DNA from: Hylemonella sp.
GTDB lineage: Bacteria > Pseudomonadota > Gammaproteobacteria > Burkholderiales > Burkholderiaceae_C
NCBI RefSeq assembly: GCF_027532185.1
Contig: NZ_JAPZSV010000003.1
Span: forward strand, 558,001 to 622,000
Reading direction: 5' to 3'
Length of the DNA: 64,000 bases
The notes under the pieces are model-generated. The model made no database searches. It saw only the letters and a list, made by a program, of their open reading frames with translations, and was not told the origin of the DNA. The position numbers were made by a program, and so were the translations under genes. How positions within the stretch are numbered: position 1 is the stretch's first letter; each line of letters begins with the position of its first letter. This document shows positions 16,801 through 27,053 of this stretch, piece by piece.

Positions 16801-17916
16801 ATGGATTTCGATTTCAGTGATGACCAGCAGCAACTGCGCGATGCCGTCAACAAGTGGGTGGAGAAGGGCTACGGCTTCGAGCGCCGACGCGACATCGAGG
16901 CTGCGGGCGGCTTCTCACGCGAGGCCTACAACGAACTGGCCGAACTGGGCCTGTGCGGCCTCTACATCCCCGAAGCCGAGGGCGGCCTAGGCATGGGCCC
17001 GGTCGAGGGCATGGTCGTGATGGAAGAACTGGGCCGCGGCATCGTGCTGGAACCGCTGGCGCAGAGCCTGATCGCCGGCGCCGTGCTCTCGGGCTACGCC
17101 GGCGCCGATCTGAAGAGCGCCTGGCTGCCGAAGATCGCCAGCGGCGAGGCCCTGGTGGTGCTGGCCCAGCAGGAACGCAAGGCGCGCTACCGCCTCGATG
17201 TCTGCACCGCCACGGCCGTGCAGGCCGGCGGCGGCTGGGCTGTGACCGGCACCAAGAACCTGGTGCCCGCGGGCGACCAGGCTGATGCCTTCCTCGTGCC
17301 GGCCATGGCCGGCGGCAAGCTCGCGCTCTTCCTCGTCGAGCGCGGCGCCAAGGGCGTGAGCACGCGCGGCTACGGCACGCAGGATGGCGGCCGTGCGGCC
17401 GATGTGCTGCTCAGCCAGGCTTCGGCACAACTCGTGAGTGCCGACGGCCTGACCGCGCTGGAGCATGCGGTGGACATCGGCATGGCCGCCGCCTGCGCCG
17501 AAGCCGTGGGCGTGATGGATGCCGCTCTGGCTGTGACCCTGGACTACATGAACACGCGCAAGCAGTTCGGTGTGGCCATCGCCAGCTTCCAGGCCCTGCG
17601 GCATCGCGCCGCCGACATGAAGATGCAGCTCGAGCTGGCCCGCTCCATGAGCTATTACGCCAGCCTCAAGCTCAACGCCCCGGCCGAGGAACGCCGCCGC
17701 GCCATGGCGCGTGCGAAGTACCAGCTGGGGCAATCCATGCGCTTCGTCGGCCAGCAGGCCGTGCAGCTGCATGGGGGCATCGGCGTGACCGACGAGTACA
17801 TCGTCAGCCACCACTTCAAGAAGCTGACCCAGCTGGAAATGAGCTTCGGCGACAGCCTGCACCAGCTCGGTGAGGTCTCGGCGCGCATGCAGGACACGGC
17901 GGGCGTCTTCGCCTGA
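16801..17916 (+). CDS. Acyl-CoA dehydrogenase, PimD-like subunit
   Basis: A 371-aa dehydrogenase of the shorter PimD-like type, co-transcribed with the preceding subunit (17-nt gap with GGAGA). It starts MDFDFSDDQQQLRDAVNKWV and has the FAD-contact region QLHGGIGVTDEYIVSHHFKK near the C-terminus. The middle beta domain is divergent from standard acyl-CoA dehydrogenases. Pairing of unlike subunits suggests an alpha2-beta2 enzyme. A dispersed intergenic repeat begins 8 nt after its stop. Confidence 0.85.
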   Translation: MDFDFSDDQQQLRDAVNKWVEKGYGFERRRDIEAAGGFSREAYNELAELGLCGLYIPEAEGGLGMGPVEGMVVMEELGRGIVLEPLAQSLIAGAVLSGYAGADLKSAWLPKIASGEALVVLAQQERKARYRLDVCTATAVQAGGGWAVTGTKNLVPAGDQADAFLVPAMAGGKLALFLVERGAKGVSTRGYGTQDGGRAADVLLSQASAQLVSADGLTALEHAVDIGMAAACAEAVGVMDAALAVTLDYMNTRKQFGVAIASFQALRHRAADMKMQLELARSMSYYASLKLNAPAEERRRAMARAKYQLGQSMRFVGQQAVQLHGGIGVTDEYIVSHHFKKLTQLEMSFGDSLHQLGEVSARMQDTAGVFA

Positions 17917-17924
17917 AGGAGGGG

Positions 17925-18025
17925 CCCACCCCCGAGGCGCCTGCGGCGCCTCCCCCTCAGGGGGGCGACACCCGCGGCCCGGCCAAGCCGGTTCCGCGGT
18001 GTCCCGCGATGAAGCGCAAGCCAAA
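17925..18025 (+). repeat. Dispersed 3'-end repeat, copy A
   Basis: Contains a CCCCCTCAGGGGGG hairpin and then GGCCCGGCCAAGCCGGTTCC (17976-17995). The same order of motifs occurs at 39902-40000 and, inverted, at 26950-27053 and 30495-30660. It begins just after the acyl-CoA dehydrogenase stop, in the same orientation. It lacks coding capacity. Confidence 0.75.
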
Positions 18026-18030
18026 GAAAG

Positions 18031-18588
18031 TCAGGAGAGCAGACGCGAAGAGCGCGGCACATGCGCCATGAGGAACTCCATCTGGTCGGCCAGGATGCGG
18101 CGGTTGCGCAGGATGAAGTCTTCCCAGAGGCTGGGCACGTAGGGCGCGTAGAGCAGCGGCATGCCCGCCTGCTCGGGGGTGCGGCTGCTCTTGCGGTGGT
18201 TGCAGGCGCGGCAAGCGGTGACCACGTTCATCCAGTGGTCCTGCCCGTTCTGGGCAAAGGGGATGATGTGCTCGCGCGTGAGCTCGGTCTCATGATGATG
18301 CTCACCGCAGTAGGCGCAGACGTTGCGGTCGCGGGCGAAGAGCTTGCTGTTGGTGAGGCTGGGGCGCAGCTCGAAGGGATTGATGTTGGGCACGCCCTTG
18401 GTGCCGATGATGCTGTTGACCGTGATGATGGACTGCTCGCCCGTGACGGCGTTGTGCCCGCCATGAAAGACGGCGATTTCACCCCCGGCCTCCCAGCGCA
18501 CCTCGTCGGCGGCGTAGTGCAGCACCGCCTCTTCGAGCGAGATCCACGACTGGGGCAGCCCTTGGGCCGACAGCTTCAAGACCTTCAA
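18031..18588 (-). CDS. HNH endonuclease family protein
   Basis: A 185-aa protein with a zinc-binding HNH fold: CAYCG (91-95), LTREHIIPFAQNGQDHW with the catalytic His, and CRACNHRKSS (126-135). The N-terminal 80 residues are not typical of a known partner. Such free-standing HNH proteins are common in Burkholderiales chromosomes; their target is unknown. No restriction or toxin genes are adjacent. Confidence 0.85.
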   Translation of the reverse strand: MKVLKLSAQGLPQSWISLEEAVLHYAADEVRWEAGGEIAVFHGGHNAVTGEQSIITVNSIIGTKGVPNINPFELRPSLTNSKLFARDRNVCAYCGEHHHETELTREHIIPFAQNGQDHWMNVVTACRACNHRKSSRTPEQAGMPLLYAPYVPSLWEDFILRNRRILADQMEFLMAHVPRSSRLLS

Positions 18589-18756
18589 AACACGCCTCCT
18601 GACCAGCTAAAAGCCATTCAAACGGAACGCTTGCGTCTGCGGCAGCCGGCCGGGCCGGAACTGCCTCGCCATTCGGACACAATATACCCTGAATTGATGA
18701 CGGTTTGCTGTCTCAGCTTGTAAGCGCAAGCTCGGGCGCTATCAAAAAAGTATCGA

Positions 18757-19731
18757 ATGAAGGTCTTCCGCGGTTTTCACCATCCTGGCATCGCGCCCGC
18801 CTGCGCCCTGACCATCGGCAACTTCGATGGCGTGCACCGCGGGCACCAGGCCATGCTGGCCCTGTTGCGCGGCGAAGCGGCCCAGCGCGGCGTGCCGAGC
18901 TGCGCCATGACCTTCGAGCCGCATCCGCGCGACTATTTCGCCGGGGTGACAAAGAACGCGGCGCTGGCCCCGGCACGCATCGCGACGCTGCGCGACAAGC
19001 TCAGTGATCTGGAACGTTGCGGCATCGACCAGGTCGTGGTGCTGCCCTTCGACGCCCGCCTGGCCGGCCTCAGCCCCCAAGCCTTCATTGACGACGTGCT
19101 GGTGCGCGGGCTGGGCGTTCGTTATGTGCTGGTCGGCGACGACTTCCGCTTTGGTGCCAAGCGCGCGGGCGATTACGCCATGCTGGACGCCGCAGGCACC
19201 ACCCGGGGATTCGACGTGGCGCGCATGAACAGCTACGAAGTCCATGGCCTGCGCGTTTCGAGCTCGGCGGTGCGCATGGCCCTGGCCGAGGGCCGCATGG
19301 ACGACGCCGCCCGCCTGCTGGGCCATCCGTACCACATCTCGGGCCATGTGCTGCACGGGCGCAAGCTCGGCCGCGAACTGGGGTTCAAGACCCTGAACCT
19401 GCGCTTCGCCCACTGGAAGCCGGCCGCCAGCGGCATCTTTGCTGTGCTGGTGCATGGCCTGTCGGACGCACCCCTGCGCGGCGTGGCCAATCTGGGCGTA
19501 CGCCCCTCGCTGGACCCGAACGACGTCAATGGCGGCCGGGTGCTGCTGGAGACCCATTGCCTGGACTGGCCGGCCGTCCTGGGCGCCGAGGGGGGCTACG
19601 GTAAAATCATCCGCGTGGAACTGCTGCACAAACTGCACGACGAACTCAAGTACGACAGTCTGGAAGCCCTGACCCAGGGCATCCACCAGGACTGTGATGC
19701 CGCACGCGCCTGGTTTGCCCGGCGAATTTGA
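18757..19731 (+). CDS. ribF: Bifunctional riboflavin kinase / FAD synthetase
   Basis: A 324-aa enzyme that makes FMN and FAD from riboflavin. The N-terminal nucleotidyltransferase part has LTIGNFDGVHRGHQAML and VLVGDDFRFGAKRAGD, followed by VSSSAVRMALAEG. The C-terminal kinase domain has GHVLHGRKLGRELGFKTLNL. Length and order are standard. It leads the ribF-ileS-lspA cluster, a common order in proteobacteria. No FMN riboswitch-like element was noticed upstream. Confidence 0.95.
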   Translation: MKVFRGFHHPGIAPACALTIGNFDGVHRGHQAMLALLRGEAAQRGVPSCAMTFEPHPRDYFAGVTKNAALAPARIATLRDKLSDLERCGIDQVVVLPFDARLAGLSPQAFIDDVLVRGLGVRYVLVGDDFRFGAKRAGDYAMLDAAGTTRGFDVARMNSYEVHGLRVSSSAVRMALAEGRMDDAARLLGHPYHISGHVLHGRKLGRELGFKTLNLRFAHWKPAASGIFAVLVHGLSDAPLRGVANLGVRPSLDPNDVNGGRVLLETHCLDWPAVLGAEGGYGKIIRVELLHKLHDELKYDSLEALTQGIHQDCDAARAWFARRI

Positions 19732-19821
19732 CGGGGCATCACCGGCGCACCTTGCCCCGCGCCTCCCGAAGCCTAGCCTGGCCCGCCTCCCGCGGCCGCC
19801 CCGTCTTTCGAAAAGCCTGCC

Positions 19822-22665
19822 ATGTCCGAAAAAGTTGATTACCGCGCCACGCTGAACCTGCCCGATACGCCCTTCCCCATGCGTGGCGACCTGCCCAAGC
19901 GCGAGCCGGGCTGGGTGCAGGAATGGGAAGAAAAAGGCATCTACAAAAAGCTGCGCGACGCGCGCTGCGGCCAGCCCAAGTTCATCCTGCACGACGGCCC
20001 GCCCTACGCCAATGGCCAGATCCACATCGGCCACGCCGTCAACAAGGTCCTCAAGGACATGATCGTCAAGGCCCGCCAGCTCAAGGGCCTGGATGCGCAG
20101 TACATCCCGGGCTGGGACTGCCACGGCCTGCCGATCGAGAACGCCATCGAGAAGCTGCACGGCCGCAACCTGCCGCGCGACGCCATGCAGGCCAAGAGCC
20201 GCGCGTTTGCCACCGAGCAGATCGCCCAGCAGATGGCCGACTTCAAGCGCCTGGGCGTGCTGGGCCAGTGGGACAACCCCTACAAGACGATGGACTACGT
20301 CAACGAGGCCGCCGAGATCCGCGCCTTCAAGCGTGTGATGGAGCGTGGTTTCGTCTACCGCGGCCTCAAGCCCGTCTACTGGTGCTTCGACTGTGGATCG
20401 TCTCTGGCGGAATTCGAGATCGAGTACCAAGACAAGAAGAGCAGCACGCTGGACGTGGGCTTCGAGTGTGCCGAGCCCCAGAAGCTGGCCGCCGCCTTCG
20501 GCCTGGGCAAGCTGGACCAGCCCGCCTACGCCGTGATCTGGACCACCACCGCCTGGACCATCCCCGCCAACCAGGCGCTCAACCTGAACCCTGAGCTTGA
20601 GTACGCGCTGGTGCAGACCGAGCGCGGCCTGCTGGTGCTGGCCGCCGTGCTGGTCGAAAAGTGCATGGCGCGTTACCAGCTCACAGGCCAGGTGCTGGCC
20701 ACCGTCAAAGGCGAAAAGCTGGGCCTTATCAACTTCAAGCACCCGCTCTACGACGTGGACCCCGGCTATCGCAGGCTCTCGCCCGTGTACCTCGCCGACT
20801 ACGCCACCGCAGAAGACGGCACGGGTATCGTGCATTCGGCCCCGGCCTACGGCGTGGACGACTTCAACAGCTGCGTGGCCCACGGCATGGCCTACGAGGA
20901 CATCCTCAACCCCGTGCAGGGCAACGGCAGCTACGCGGCCGACTTCCCGCTCTTCGGCGGCCTCAACATCTGGAAGGCCGTGCCGGTGGTGCTGGAAGCG
21001 CTGCAGAAAGCCGGGCGCCTCTTCGCGACCCAGGACATCACGCACAGCTACCCGCACTGCTGGCGCCACAAGACGCCGGTGATCTACCGCGCTGCGGCCC
21101 AGTGGTTCGTGCGCATGGACGAGGGCGAGGGCATCTTCACGAAAGACAAGGCGCCGCAGACCCTGCGCCAGCTAGCCCTGGCAGCCATCGAGGAAACCAG
21201 CTTCTACCCCGAGAACGGCAAGGCCCGCCTGCGCGACATGATCGCCAACCGGCCCGACTGGTGCATCTCACGCCAGCGCAGCTGGGGCGTGCCCCTGCCC
21301 TTCCTGCTCGACGTGGACAGCGGCGAACCGCATCCGCGCACACCCGAGATCATCGACCTCGCAGCTGAGGTGGTCGAGCAAGGCGGCATCGAGGCCTGGA
21401 GCAAGCTCTCCTGCGCCGACATCCTGCAGCGCATAGCCGACACCAGCAGCCCCGCGCAGTGGAGCAAGAGCAGCGACATCCTGGAGGTGTGGTTCGACTC
21501 CGGCACCACGCACACCACGGTGCTCAAGACCTCGCACCCGCACAGCGGCCACGAGGACGGCGGTCCCGAGGCCGATCTGTATCTCGAAGGCCATGATCAG
21601 CACCGCGGCTGGTTCCACTCGTCGCTGCTGACCGCCTGCGCCATGTACGGCCGCGCACCCTACCGCGGTCTGCTGACCCACGGCTTCACCGTCGACGGCC
21701 AGGGCCGCAAGATGAGCAAAAGCGTGGGCAACGTCGTGGCTCCGCAGCAGGTCAGCGAGAAGATGGGCGCCGAGATCATCCGCCTGTGGTGCGCGGCCAC
21801 CGACTACTCGGGGGATCTCGGCATCGACGACAAGATCCTCGCGCGTGTGGTCGACGCCTACCGCCGCATCCGCAACACCCTGCGCTTCCTGCTGGCCAAC
21901 GTGAGCGACTTCGATCCCGCCCAAGACGCGGTTCCCGCGGACCAGCTGCTGGAGATCGACCGTTATGCGCTGGCGCGCGCCGCCGAGCTGCAGGCCGAGA
22001 TCCTGGCGCACTACGAGGTCTACGAATTCCACCCGGTGGTCGCCAAGCTGCAGGTGTATTGCAGCGAGGACCTGGGCGCGTTCTATCTCGACGTGCTCAA
22101 GGACCGGCTCTACACCACGGCGCCCAAGTCGCTGGCCCGCCGCAGCGCACAGACCGCGCTGCACCAGATCACGCACGCCATGCTGCGCTGGATGGCGCCT
22201 TTCCTGAGCTTCACGGCCGAGGAAGCCTGGAAGGTGTTCGGCACATCCGAATCCATCTTCCTGGAAACCTACGCGGACCTCGCCCGGCCCGACACGGCGC
22301 TGCTGGCCAAGTGGAACCGCATCCGCGAGATCCGCGACGCCGTGAACAAGGACATCGAAGCGCTGCGTGCCGAGGGCAAGGTGGGCGCCTCGCTGCAGGC
22401 CAACATCACGCTGGCTGCCAACGCCGAAGACCATGTACTGCTGGCCAGCCTGGGGGAGGACCTGAAGTTCGTCTTCATCACCTCGGCGGTGACGCTGCAA
22501 GCGGGTTCGGCGCTGACGGTCCAGGTCGAGCCCAGCAGCGCACAGAAATGCGAACGCTGCTGGCACTACCGTGACGACGTGGGCCACGATGCCACACATC
22601 CCACGCTCTGTGGCCGCTGCACCAGCAACCTCTACGGCGCGGGCGAAACGCGCAAGGTTGCCTGA
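19822..22665 (+). CDS. ileS: Isoleucyl-tRNA synthetase
   Basis: A 947-aa class I aminoacyl-tRNA synthetase. HIGH motif in [25 protein letters not shown] in [13 protein letters not shown], and a C-terminal zinc site [12 protein letters not shown]...CGRC. Full length for a bacterial IleRS including the editing domain. It overlaps lspA by 1 nt (TGATG), so translation is coupled. Confidence 0.97.
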   Translation: MSEKVDYRATLNLPDTPFPMRGDLPKREPGWVQEWEEKGIYKKLRDARCGQPKFILHDGPPYANGQIHIGHAVNKVLKDMIVKARQLKGLDAQYIPGWDCHGLPIENAIEKLHGRNLPRDAMQAKSRAFATEQIAQQMADFKRLGVLGQWDNPYKTMDYVNEAAEIRAFKRVMERGFVYRGLKPVYWCFDCGSSLAEFEIEYQDKKSSTLDVGFECAEPQKLAAAFGLGKLDQPAYAVIWTTTAWTIPANQALNLNPELEYALVQTERGLLVLAAVLVEKCMARYQLTGQVLATVKGEKLGLINFKHPLYDVDPGYRRLSPVYLADYATAEDGTGIVHSAPAYGVDDFNSCVAHGMAYEDILNPVQGNGSYAADFPLFGGLNIWKAVPVVLEALQKAGRLFATQDITHSYPHCWRHKTPVIYRAAAQWFVRMDEGEGIFTKDKAPQTLRQLALAAIEETSFYPENGKARLRDMIANRPDWCISRQRSWGVPLPFLLDVDSGEPHPRTPEIIDLAAEVVEQGGIEAWSKLSCADILQRIADTSSPAQWSKSSDILEVWFDSGTTHTTVLKTSHPHSGHEDGGPEADLYLEGHDQHRGWFHSSLLTACAMYGRAPYRGLLTHGFTVDGQGRKMSKSVGNVVAPQQVSEKMGAEIIRLWCAATDYSGDLGIDDKILARVVDAYRRIRNTLRFLLANVSDFDPAQDAVPADQLLEIDRYALARAAELQAEILAHYEVYEFHPVVAKLQVYCSEDLGAFYLDVLKDRLYTTAPKSLARRSAQTALHQITHAMLRWMAPFLSFTAEEAWKVFGTSESIFLETYADLARPDTALLAKWNRIREIRDAVNKDIEALRAEGKVGASLQANITLAANAEDHVLLASLGEDLKFVFITSAVTLQAGSALTVQVEPSSAQKCERCWHYRDDVGHDATHPTLCGRCTSNLYGAGETRKVA

Positions 22666-23156
22666 TGGGCAAGACCAACACCGGCGGTCTGCTGCAGTGG
22701 CTGGGTGTCGCCTTCCTGATCCTGGTGCTGGACCAGCTCAGCAAGGTCGCCATCCTGCTCCACTACCAGCTGGGTGAGAGCACCTACCTGACCGAGTGGC
22801 TCAACCTCGTGCGCGTGCACAACAGCGGCGCGGCCTTCTCGTTCCTGGCCGGAGCGGGTGGCTGGCAGCGCTGGTTCTTCGTCGGCATCGGTGCCGCCGC
22901 CACCGTCTTCATGATCTACCTCATGCGCAGCCACCCCACCCAGAAGCTCTTCTGCCTGGCCCTGGCCTGCATCATGGGTGGCGCCGTGGGCAATGTGCTG
23001 GACCGTCTCATTCACGGCTACGTCGTGGACATGGTGGACTTCCACATCGGCAGCTGGCACTTCCCGGCCTTCAACCTGGCCGACAGCGCCATCACCCTGG
23101 GCGTGATCCTGCTGCTGCTCGACGAGATCCTGCGGGTGCGCCGCTCTCGCCACTGA
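22665..23156 (+). CDS. lspA: Lipoprotein signal peptidase II
   Basis: A 163-aa membrane aspartyl protease that removes signal peptides from diacylglyceryl prolipoproteins. Four membrane spans and the conserved motifs [38 protein letters not shown] and FNLADSAI are present, including both catalytic Asp residues. It directly follows ileS, as in many proteobacteria. Confidence 0.96.
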   Translation: MGKTNTGGLLQWLGVAFLILVLDQLSKVAILLHYQLGESTYLTEWLNLVRVHNSGAAFSFLAGAGGWQRWFFVGIGAAATVFMIYLMRSHPTQKLFCLALACIMGGAVGNVLDRLIHGYVVDMVDFHIGSWHFPAFNLADSAITLGVILLLLDEILRVRRSRH

Positions 23157-23181
23157 GCCGACGGTCGGCGATACTGGCGCC

Positions 23182-24885
23182 ATGAGCGCCCCGACGCAAC
23201 CCGGTATCCGACGCAGCAATCTGGGCCGCCTGCAGGAAATCGCAGGCGTTCTGGTGCGCCACGGCCTGGGCGAGCTGGTGCGCCGCTGGGGTCTGGCCGG
23301 TGCGTTGGAAAAGGCCGGCCACCGACTGCACTGGGAGCACGCGGCCGACCTGGCCCAGCTGCCGCCCCCCGTGCAACTGCGCAAGGCGCTGGAAGAGCTG
23401 GGCCCCACCTTCGTCAAGCTCGGCCAGATCCTGGCCGGACGCGCCGACATGTTCGGCCCCGAATGGATCGCCGAGTTCGAGCGCCTGCACAGCCAGGTGC
23501 CCGCCGTGCCCTTCGAGAGCCTGCGGCCGCAGCTGCGCGAAGACCTGGGGGGCGAGCCCGAAGAGGTCTTTGCCTGGTTCGATCCCGAGCCGCTGGCCGC
23601 GGCCTCCATCGCCCAGGTGCACCGCGCCCGGCTGCACGATGGCACCGAGGTCGTCGTGAAGATTCGCCGCCCGGGCATCCGCGAGGTGATCGACGCCGAC
23701 CTGCGCCTGCTCGACCGTCTGGCCTCCCTGGCCGAGGCCGAGTTGCCCGCGCTGGCCCCCTACCGCCCGCGCCAGTTGCTGCGCGAGTTCGGCCGCTCGC
23801 TGCACCGCGAGCTCGACCTGGCCAGCGAATGCCGCAGCGCCGAACGCCTGGCGCGCAATATGGCGGCCTTTCCGTGGGTCCGCATCCCGCGCATCCACTG
23901 GGCCTGGACGCATGAGCGCGTCAACGTACAGGACTTGGTGGACGGCATCCCGGGTCAATCACTGGACCAGCTCGCCGCGGCCGGCCTGGACCGTCGGCTG
24001 CTGGCCCAGCGCGGCGCGCAGGCGGTACTCAAGATGATCGTCGAGGACGGCTACTTCCACGCCGACCCGCACCCGGGCAATGTCTTCTACCTGCCGGATC
24101 ACGGCATTGCCTTCATCGACTTCGGCATGGTCGGGCACCTCACGCAGCGACGCCGCCAGCAGCTGCTCAAGCTGCTGCTGGGCCTGGTGCAGCGCGAGCC
24201 CCAGGGGGTGGTGGATGTGCTACTGGAGTGGACGCGCAACGGCCAGGAGGTGGCCCAGGAACGGCTCGAGTCCGAGGTCGAGGCCTTCATCGACCAGTAC
24301 CACGGCACGCCGCTGGCCGAGCTCAGCCTGGGGCAGATGCTGGTCGACGTGACGGCCATCCTGCGTGAGAACCGGCTGGCCCTGCCGCCGGACCTGGCCC
24401 TGCTGATCAAGACCTTCATCACGCTCGAGGGCCTGGGCCGCGGCCTGGACCCGGCCTTCCACATGACGACCGAGGCCTTGCCCCTGCTGCAGCAGGTGGT
24501 GCGTGCGCGCTACCGGCCCCGCGCGCTGGCGCAGCGGGTCTGGGGCTCCTGGCGGCGCGTGCTGGATCTCGCTGAGCAGCTGCCGCAGGACCTCGGTCAG
24601 CTGCTGCGCCGCGCGCGTCAGGGCCGCATGGGCCTGGACATCGAGAGCCGCTCGCTGCGCCGCGTCGGCGACCAGCTCGACCGCGCGGCCAACCGGCTCT
24701 CGCTGGCGCTGATCATCGCGGCACTCATCATCGGCTCCTCCATCGTGATGACGGTGGGCGGCGGCCCCACCCTGCTGGGGCTGCCGGCCTTCGGCCTGCT
24801 GGGCTTTCTCGGCGCCGGCATCGGCGCCTTCTGGCTGGTCCGGTCGATCTCGCGCAGCCGTCGCCACGAGGACGACGAGTTGTGA
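23182..24885 (+). CDS. ABC1/AarF/UbiB-family atypical kinase
   Basis: A 567-aa protein. The family's KxGQ motif (FVKLGQILAGR), the Ala-rich loop AAASIAQVHRA, EDGYFHADPHPGNVFY and FIDFGMVG are visible. Two membrane spans lie at the C-terminus (about residues 508-555). UbiB acts in ubiquinone synthesis and lipid handling, but canonical ubiB usually sits with ubiE and ubiJ; the lack of those neighbours suggests a second AarF paralog. The role is open. Confidence 0.85.
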   Translation: MSAPTQPGIRRSNLGRLQEIAGVLVRHGLGELVRRWGLAGALEKAGHRLHWEHAADLAQLPPPVQLRKALEELGPTFVKLGQILAGRADMFGPEWIAEFERLHSQVPAVPFESLRPQLREDLGGEPEEVFAWFDPEPLAAASIAQVHRARLHDGTEVVVKIRRPGIREVIDADLRLLDRLASLAEAELPALAPYRPRQLLREFGRSLHRELDLASECRSAERLARNMAAFPWVRIPRIHWAWTHERVNVQDLVDGIPGQSLDQLAAAGLDRRLLAQRGAQAVLKMIVEDGYFHADPHPGNVFYLPDHGIAFIDFGMVGHLTQRRRQQLLKLLLGLVQREPQGVVDVLLEWTRNGQEVAQERLESEVEAFIDQYHGTPLAELSLGQMLVDVTAILRENRLALPPDLALLIKTFITLEGLGRGLDPAFHMTTEALPLLQQVVRARYRPRALAQRVWGSWRRVLDLAEQLPQDLGQLLRRARQGRMGLDIESRSLRRVGDQLDRAANRLSLALIIAALIIGSSIVMTVGGGPTLLGLPAFGLLGFLGAGIGAFWLVRSISRSRRHEDDEL

Positions 24886-24903
24886 TCCCCGGGGCCGCGA
24901 GGC

Positions 24904-25899
24904 TCAGAGCGTCAGGATGGTGCTGCCTGTGGTCTTGCGGGCCTCGAGGTCGCGGTGGGCCTGCTGCACCTGCTCCAGCGGGTAGCGCTGGGCGATGTGG
25001 ATCTGCACCTTGCCGCTGCCCACCATGGCGAACAGATCGTCGGCCATGGCCTGGGTGCTCTCGCGCGTGGCGATGTGGGTGAACAAGGTCTGGCGTGTGA
25101 CGTAGATCGAGCCCTTGGCCGCCAGGGCGCCGGGGGCAAAGGGCGGCACCACGCCGGAGGAGTTGCCGAAGCTGGCCATCAGGCCGAAAGGCCGCAGGCA
25201 GTCGAGCGACTTGTCCCAGGTGTCCTTGCCCACCGAGTCGTAGACCACCTTCACGCCCTTGCCGCCCGTGATGTCCTTGACGCGCGCCACGAAGTCTTCC
25301 GTGTTGTAGTTGATCACGTGGGCCGCACCGTTGGCCTTGGCCAGCGCGCACTTGGTGTCCGAGCCCGCCGTGCCGATGAGCTGCAGGCCGAGGGCCCTCG
25401 CCCATTGGCAGGCGATCAGGCCTACCCCGCCGGCAGCGGCGTGGAAGAGCACATGGTCACCGGGCTGCAGGCCCTCGACCGGCCGCGTCTTGTTGAGCAG
25501 GTACTGGGCGGTCAGGCCCTTGAGCATCATCGCCGCACCGGTCTCGAAGGAGATGTTGTCCGGCAGCTTGCAGACACACTTGGCCGGCATCACGCGCACA
25601 TCGCAGTACGCACCGGGCGGCTGGCTGGCGTAGGCAGCGCGGTCACCCACCTTGAGGTGCGTCACACCCGCACCCACAGCCTCGATCACGCCCGCACCTT
25701 CCATGCCCAGCTGGGCCGGCATGGGCAGCTGGTACACGCCTTCGCGCTGGTAGACGTCGATGAAGTTCAGGCCGCAGGCCTGGTGACGGATGCGCACCTC
25801 GCCCGGCCCGGGTTCGCCCACCGTCACGTCGACGATCTGCATCTGCTCGGGGCCGCCATGCTGCTGGATGCGCACGGCACGGAAACGGGACTGGGTCAT
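24904..25899 (-). CDS. Zinc-independent quinone oxidoreductase (MDR superfamily)
   Basis: A 331-aa NADPH-dependent quinone reductase. CGLNFIDVYQREGVYQLP and LFHAAAGGVGLIACQWARALG match the Qor type, and no structural zinc cysteines are present. The start MTQSRFRAV at 25899 has AGGAGA upstream; the ORF extends to 25968. It probably reduces quinones or enones with NADPH. Convergent with the ABC1 kinase gene. Confidence 0.9.
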   Translation of the reverse strand: MTQSRFRAVRIQQHGGPEQMQIVDVTVGEPGPGEVRIRHQACGLNFIDVYQREGVYQLPMPAQLGMEGAGVIEAVGAGVTHLKVGDRAAYASQPPGAYCDVRVMPAKCVCKLPDNISFETGAAMMLKGLTAQYLLNKTRPVEGLQPGDHVLFHAAAGGVGLIACQWARALGLQLIGTAGSDTKCALAKANGAAHVINYNTEDFVARVKDITGGKGVKVVYDSVGKDTWDKSLDCLRPFGLMASFGNSSGVVPPFAPGALAAKGSIYVTRQTLFTHIATRESTQAMADDLFAMVGSGKVQIHIAQRYPLEQVQQAHRDLEARKTTGSTILTL

Positions 25900-26015
25900 G
25901 AGGGTCTCCTGAAGATGGCTGGAAATTCTACGTGAGCGCTTCGCTGGCCTGCACGCGGCGCGCCGCAAAACACCCGGGACGGGAAGGGCGCAAGCGGCTT
26001 GCTAAAGTGCTTCCC

Positions 26016-26921
26016 ATGCACACGCGCCTCTCGCCCTCCACCGCCCTGCTCCTGACCATTCCGCCGCTCATGTGGGCCGGCAACGCCGTCGTCGGCCGCA
26101 TGGTGGCCGAACTCGTGCCGCCCATGATGCTCAACCTGCTGCGCTGGGCCCTGGCCGGGCTGATCCTGCTGCCGCTGGCGGCCTGGGTGCTGCGACGCGA
26201 CAGCGGGCTCTGGACCCACTGGCGGCGTTTCGCCTGGCTGGGCCTGCTCAGCGTAGGCGCCTATAACGCGCTGCAGTACCTCGCGCTCAAGACCTCCTCG
26301 CCCATCAACGTCACCCTGGTCGCAGCCAGCATGCCGATTTGGATGCAGCTCATCGGCCGCCTCTTCTTCGAGGCCCCGGTCTCGCGCCGTCAGATGATGG
26401 GGGCGGTGCTGTCCATCGCGGGGGTGCTGCTGGTGCTGAGCCGTGGCCATCTGGAGACGCTGCTGCAGGTCAAGCTGCTGCCCGGCGACATCTACATCCT
26501 GATCGCAGCCGTCTGCTGGGCCTTCTACAGCTGGATGCTGGCGCGCCCAGGCGACGAGCCCGCTGCCATCCGCGGCGACTGGGCGGCCTTCCTGATGGCG
26601 CAGATCGTCTACGGCCTGGCCTGGTCGGCGCTGTTCGCCGGTGGTGAATGGCTGGTGACGGACCAGCCCACGGTCTGGGGCTGGCCGCTGGTTGCGGCCC
26701 TGGTCTTCGTCGCTGTCGGCCCCGCCGTGCTGGCCTACCGCGCCTGGGGTATCGGCGTTCAGCGCGCCGGCCCCACCGTGGCCAGCTTCTTCGGCAACCT
26801 CACGCCCCTGCTCGCTGCGCTGATGTCAGCCGCGTTGCTGGGCGAGCTGCCGCAGCTCTACCACGCCGCCGCCTTCGTGCTCATCGTCGCCGGCATCGTG
26901 GTGTCATCGGTGAGACGTTGA
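26016..26921 (+). CDS. EamA/DMT-family membrane exporter
   Basis: A 301-aa protein with ten predicted membrane spans in two EamA repeats. WAGNAVVGRMVAELVPPMMLN at the N-terminus and the second-repeat GVQRAGPTVASFFGNLTPLLA are typical of drug/metabolite transporters. Start at 26016 fits the first span. The substrate is unknown. Three EamA proteins lie in this window but are not near duplicates of each other. Confidence 0.85.
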   Translation: MHTRLSPSTALLLTIPPLMWAGNAVVGRMVAELVPPMMLNLLRWALAGLILLPLAAWVLRRDSGLWTHWRRFAWLGLLSVGAYNALQYLALKTSSPINVTLVAASMPIWMQLIGRLFFEAPVSRRQMMGAVLSIAGVLLVLSRGHLETLLQVKLLPGDIYILIAAVCWAFYSWMLARPGDEPAAIRGDWAAFLMAQIVYGLAWSALFAGGEWLVTDQPTVWGWPLVAALVFVAVGPAVLAYRAWGIGVQRAGPTVASFFGNLTPLLAALMSAALLGELPQLYHAAAFVLIVAGIVVSSVRR

Positions 26922-26949
26922 TCCACTCACCTCAAGTCGATGACTTAAA

Positions 26950-27053
26950 CCAGAGCACCCGCGGAACTGGCTTCGCCAGGCCGCTGGGTGCGTCCCCCTA
27001 CCGCCGCAGGCGAGAGAGTGGGAAGCGGCGTAAGCCGCTCAGGGGGTGCTCCC
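26950..27053 (-). repeat. Dispersed 3'-end repeat, copy C
   Basis: Read on the minus strand it has CACCCCCTGAGCGGC, GGCGGTAGGGGGACGC and AGCGGCCTGGCGAAGCCAG in the same order as copy A. It begins immediately after the SDR stop codon at 27054, in the SDR gene's orientation. Confidence 0.7.

Noticed and set aside
16225-17916. 563-codon plus frame that would fuse an upstream stretch to the second acyl-CoA dehydrogenase
   Set aside because: The first 190 codons are a wrong-frame reading of the first dehydrogenase; the real start is ATG at 16801 with a Shine-Dalgarno.
18589-18756. Possible FMN riboswitch upstream of ribF
   Set aside because: The 168-nt region lacks the conserved FMN-aptamer segments and is short; nothing beyond a small hairpin near 18717 was seen.
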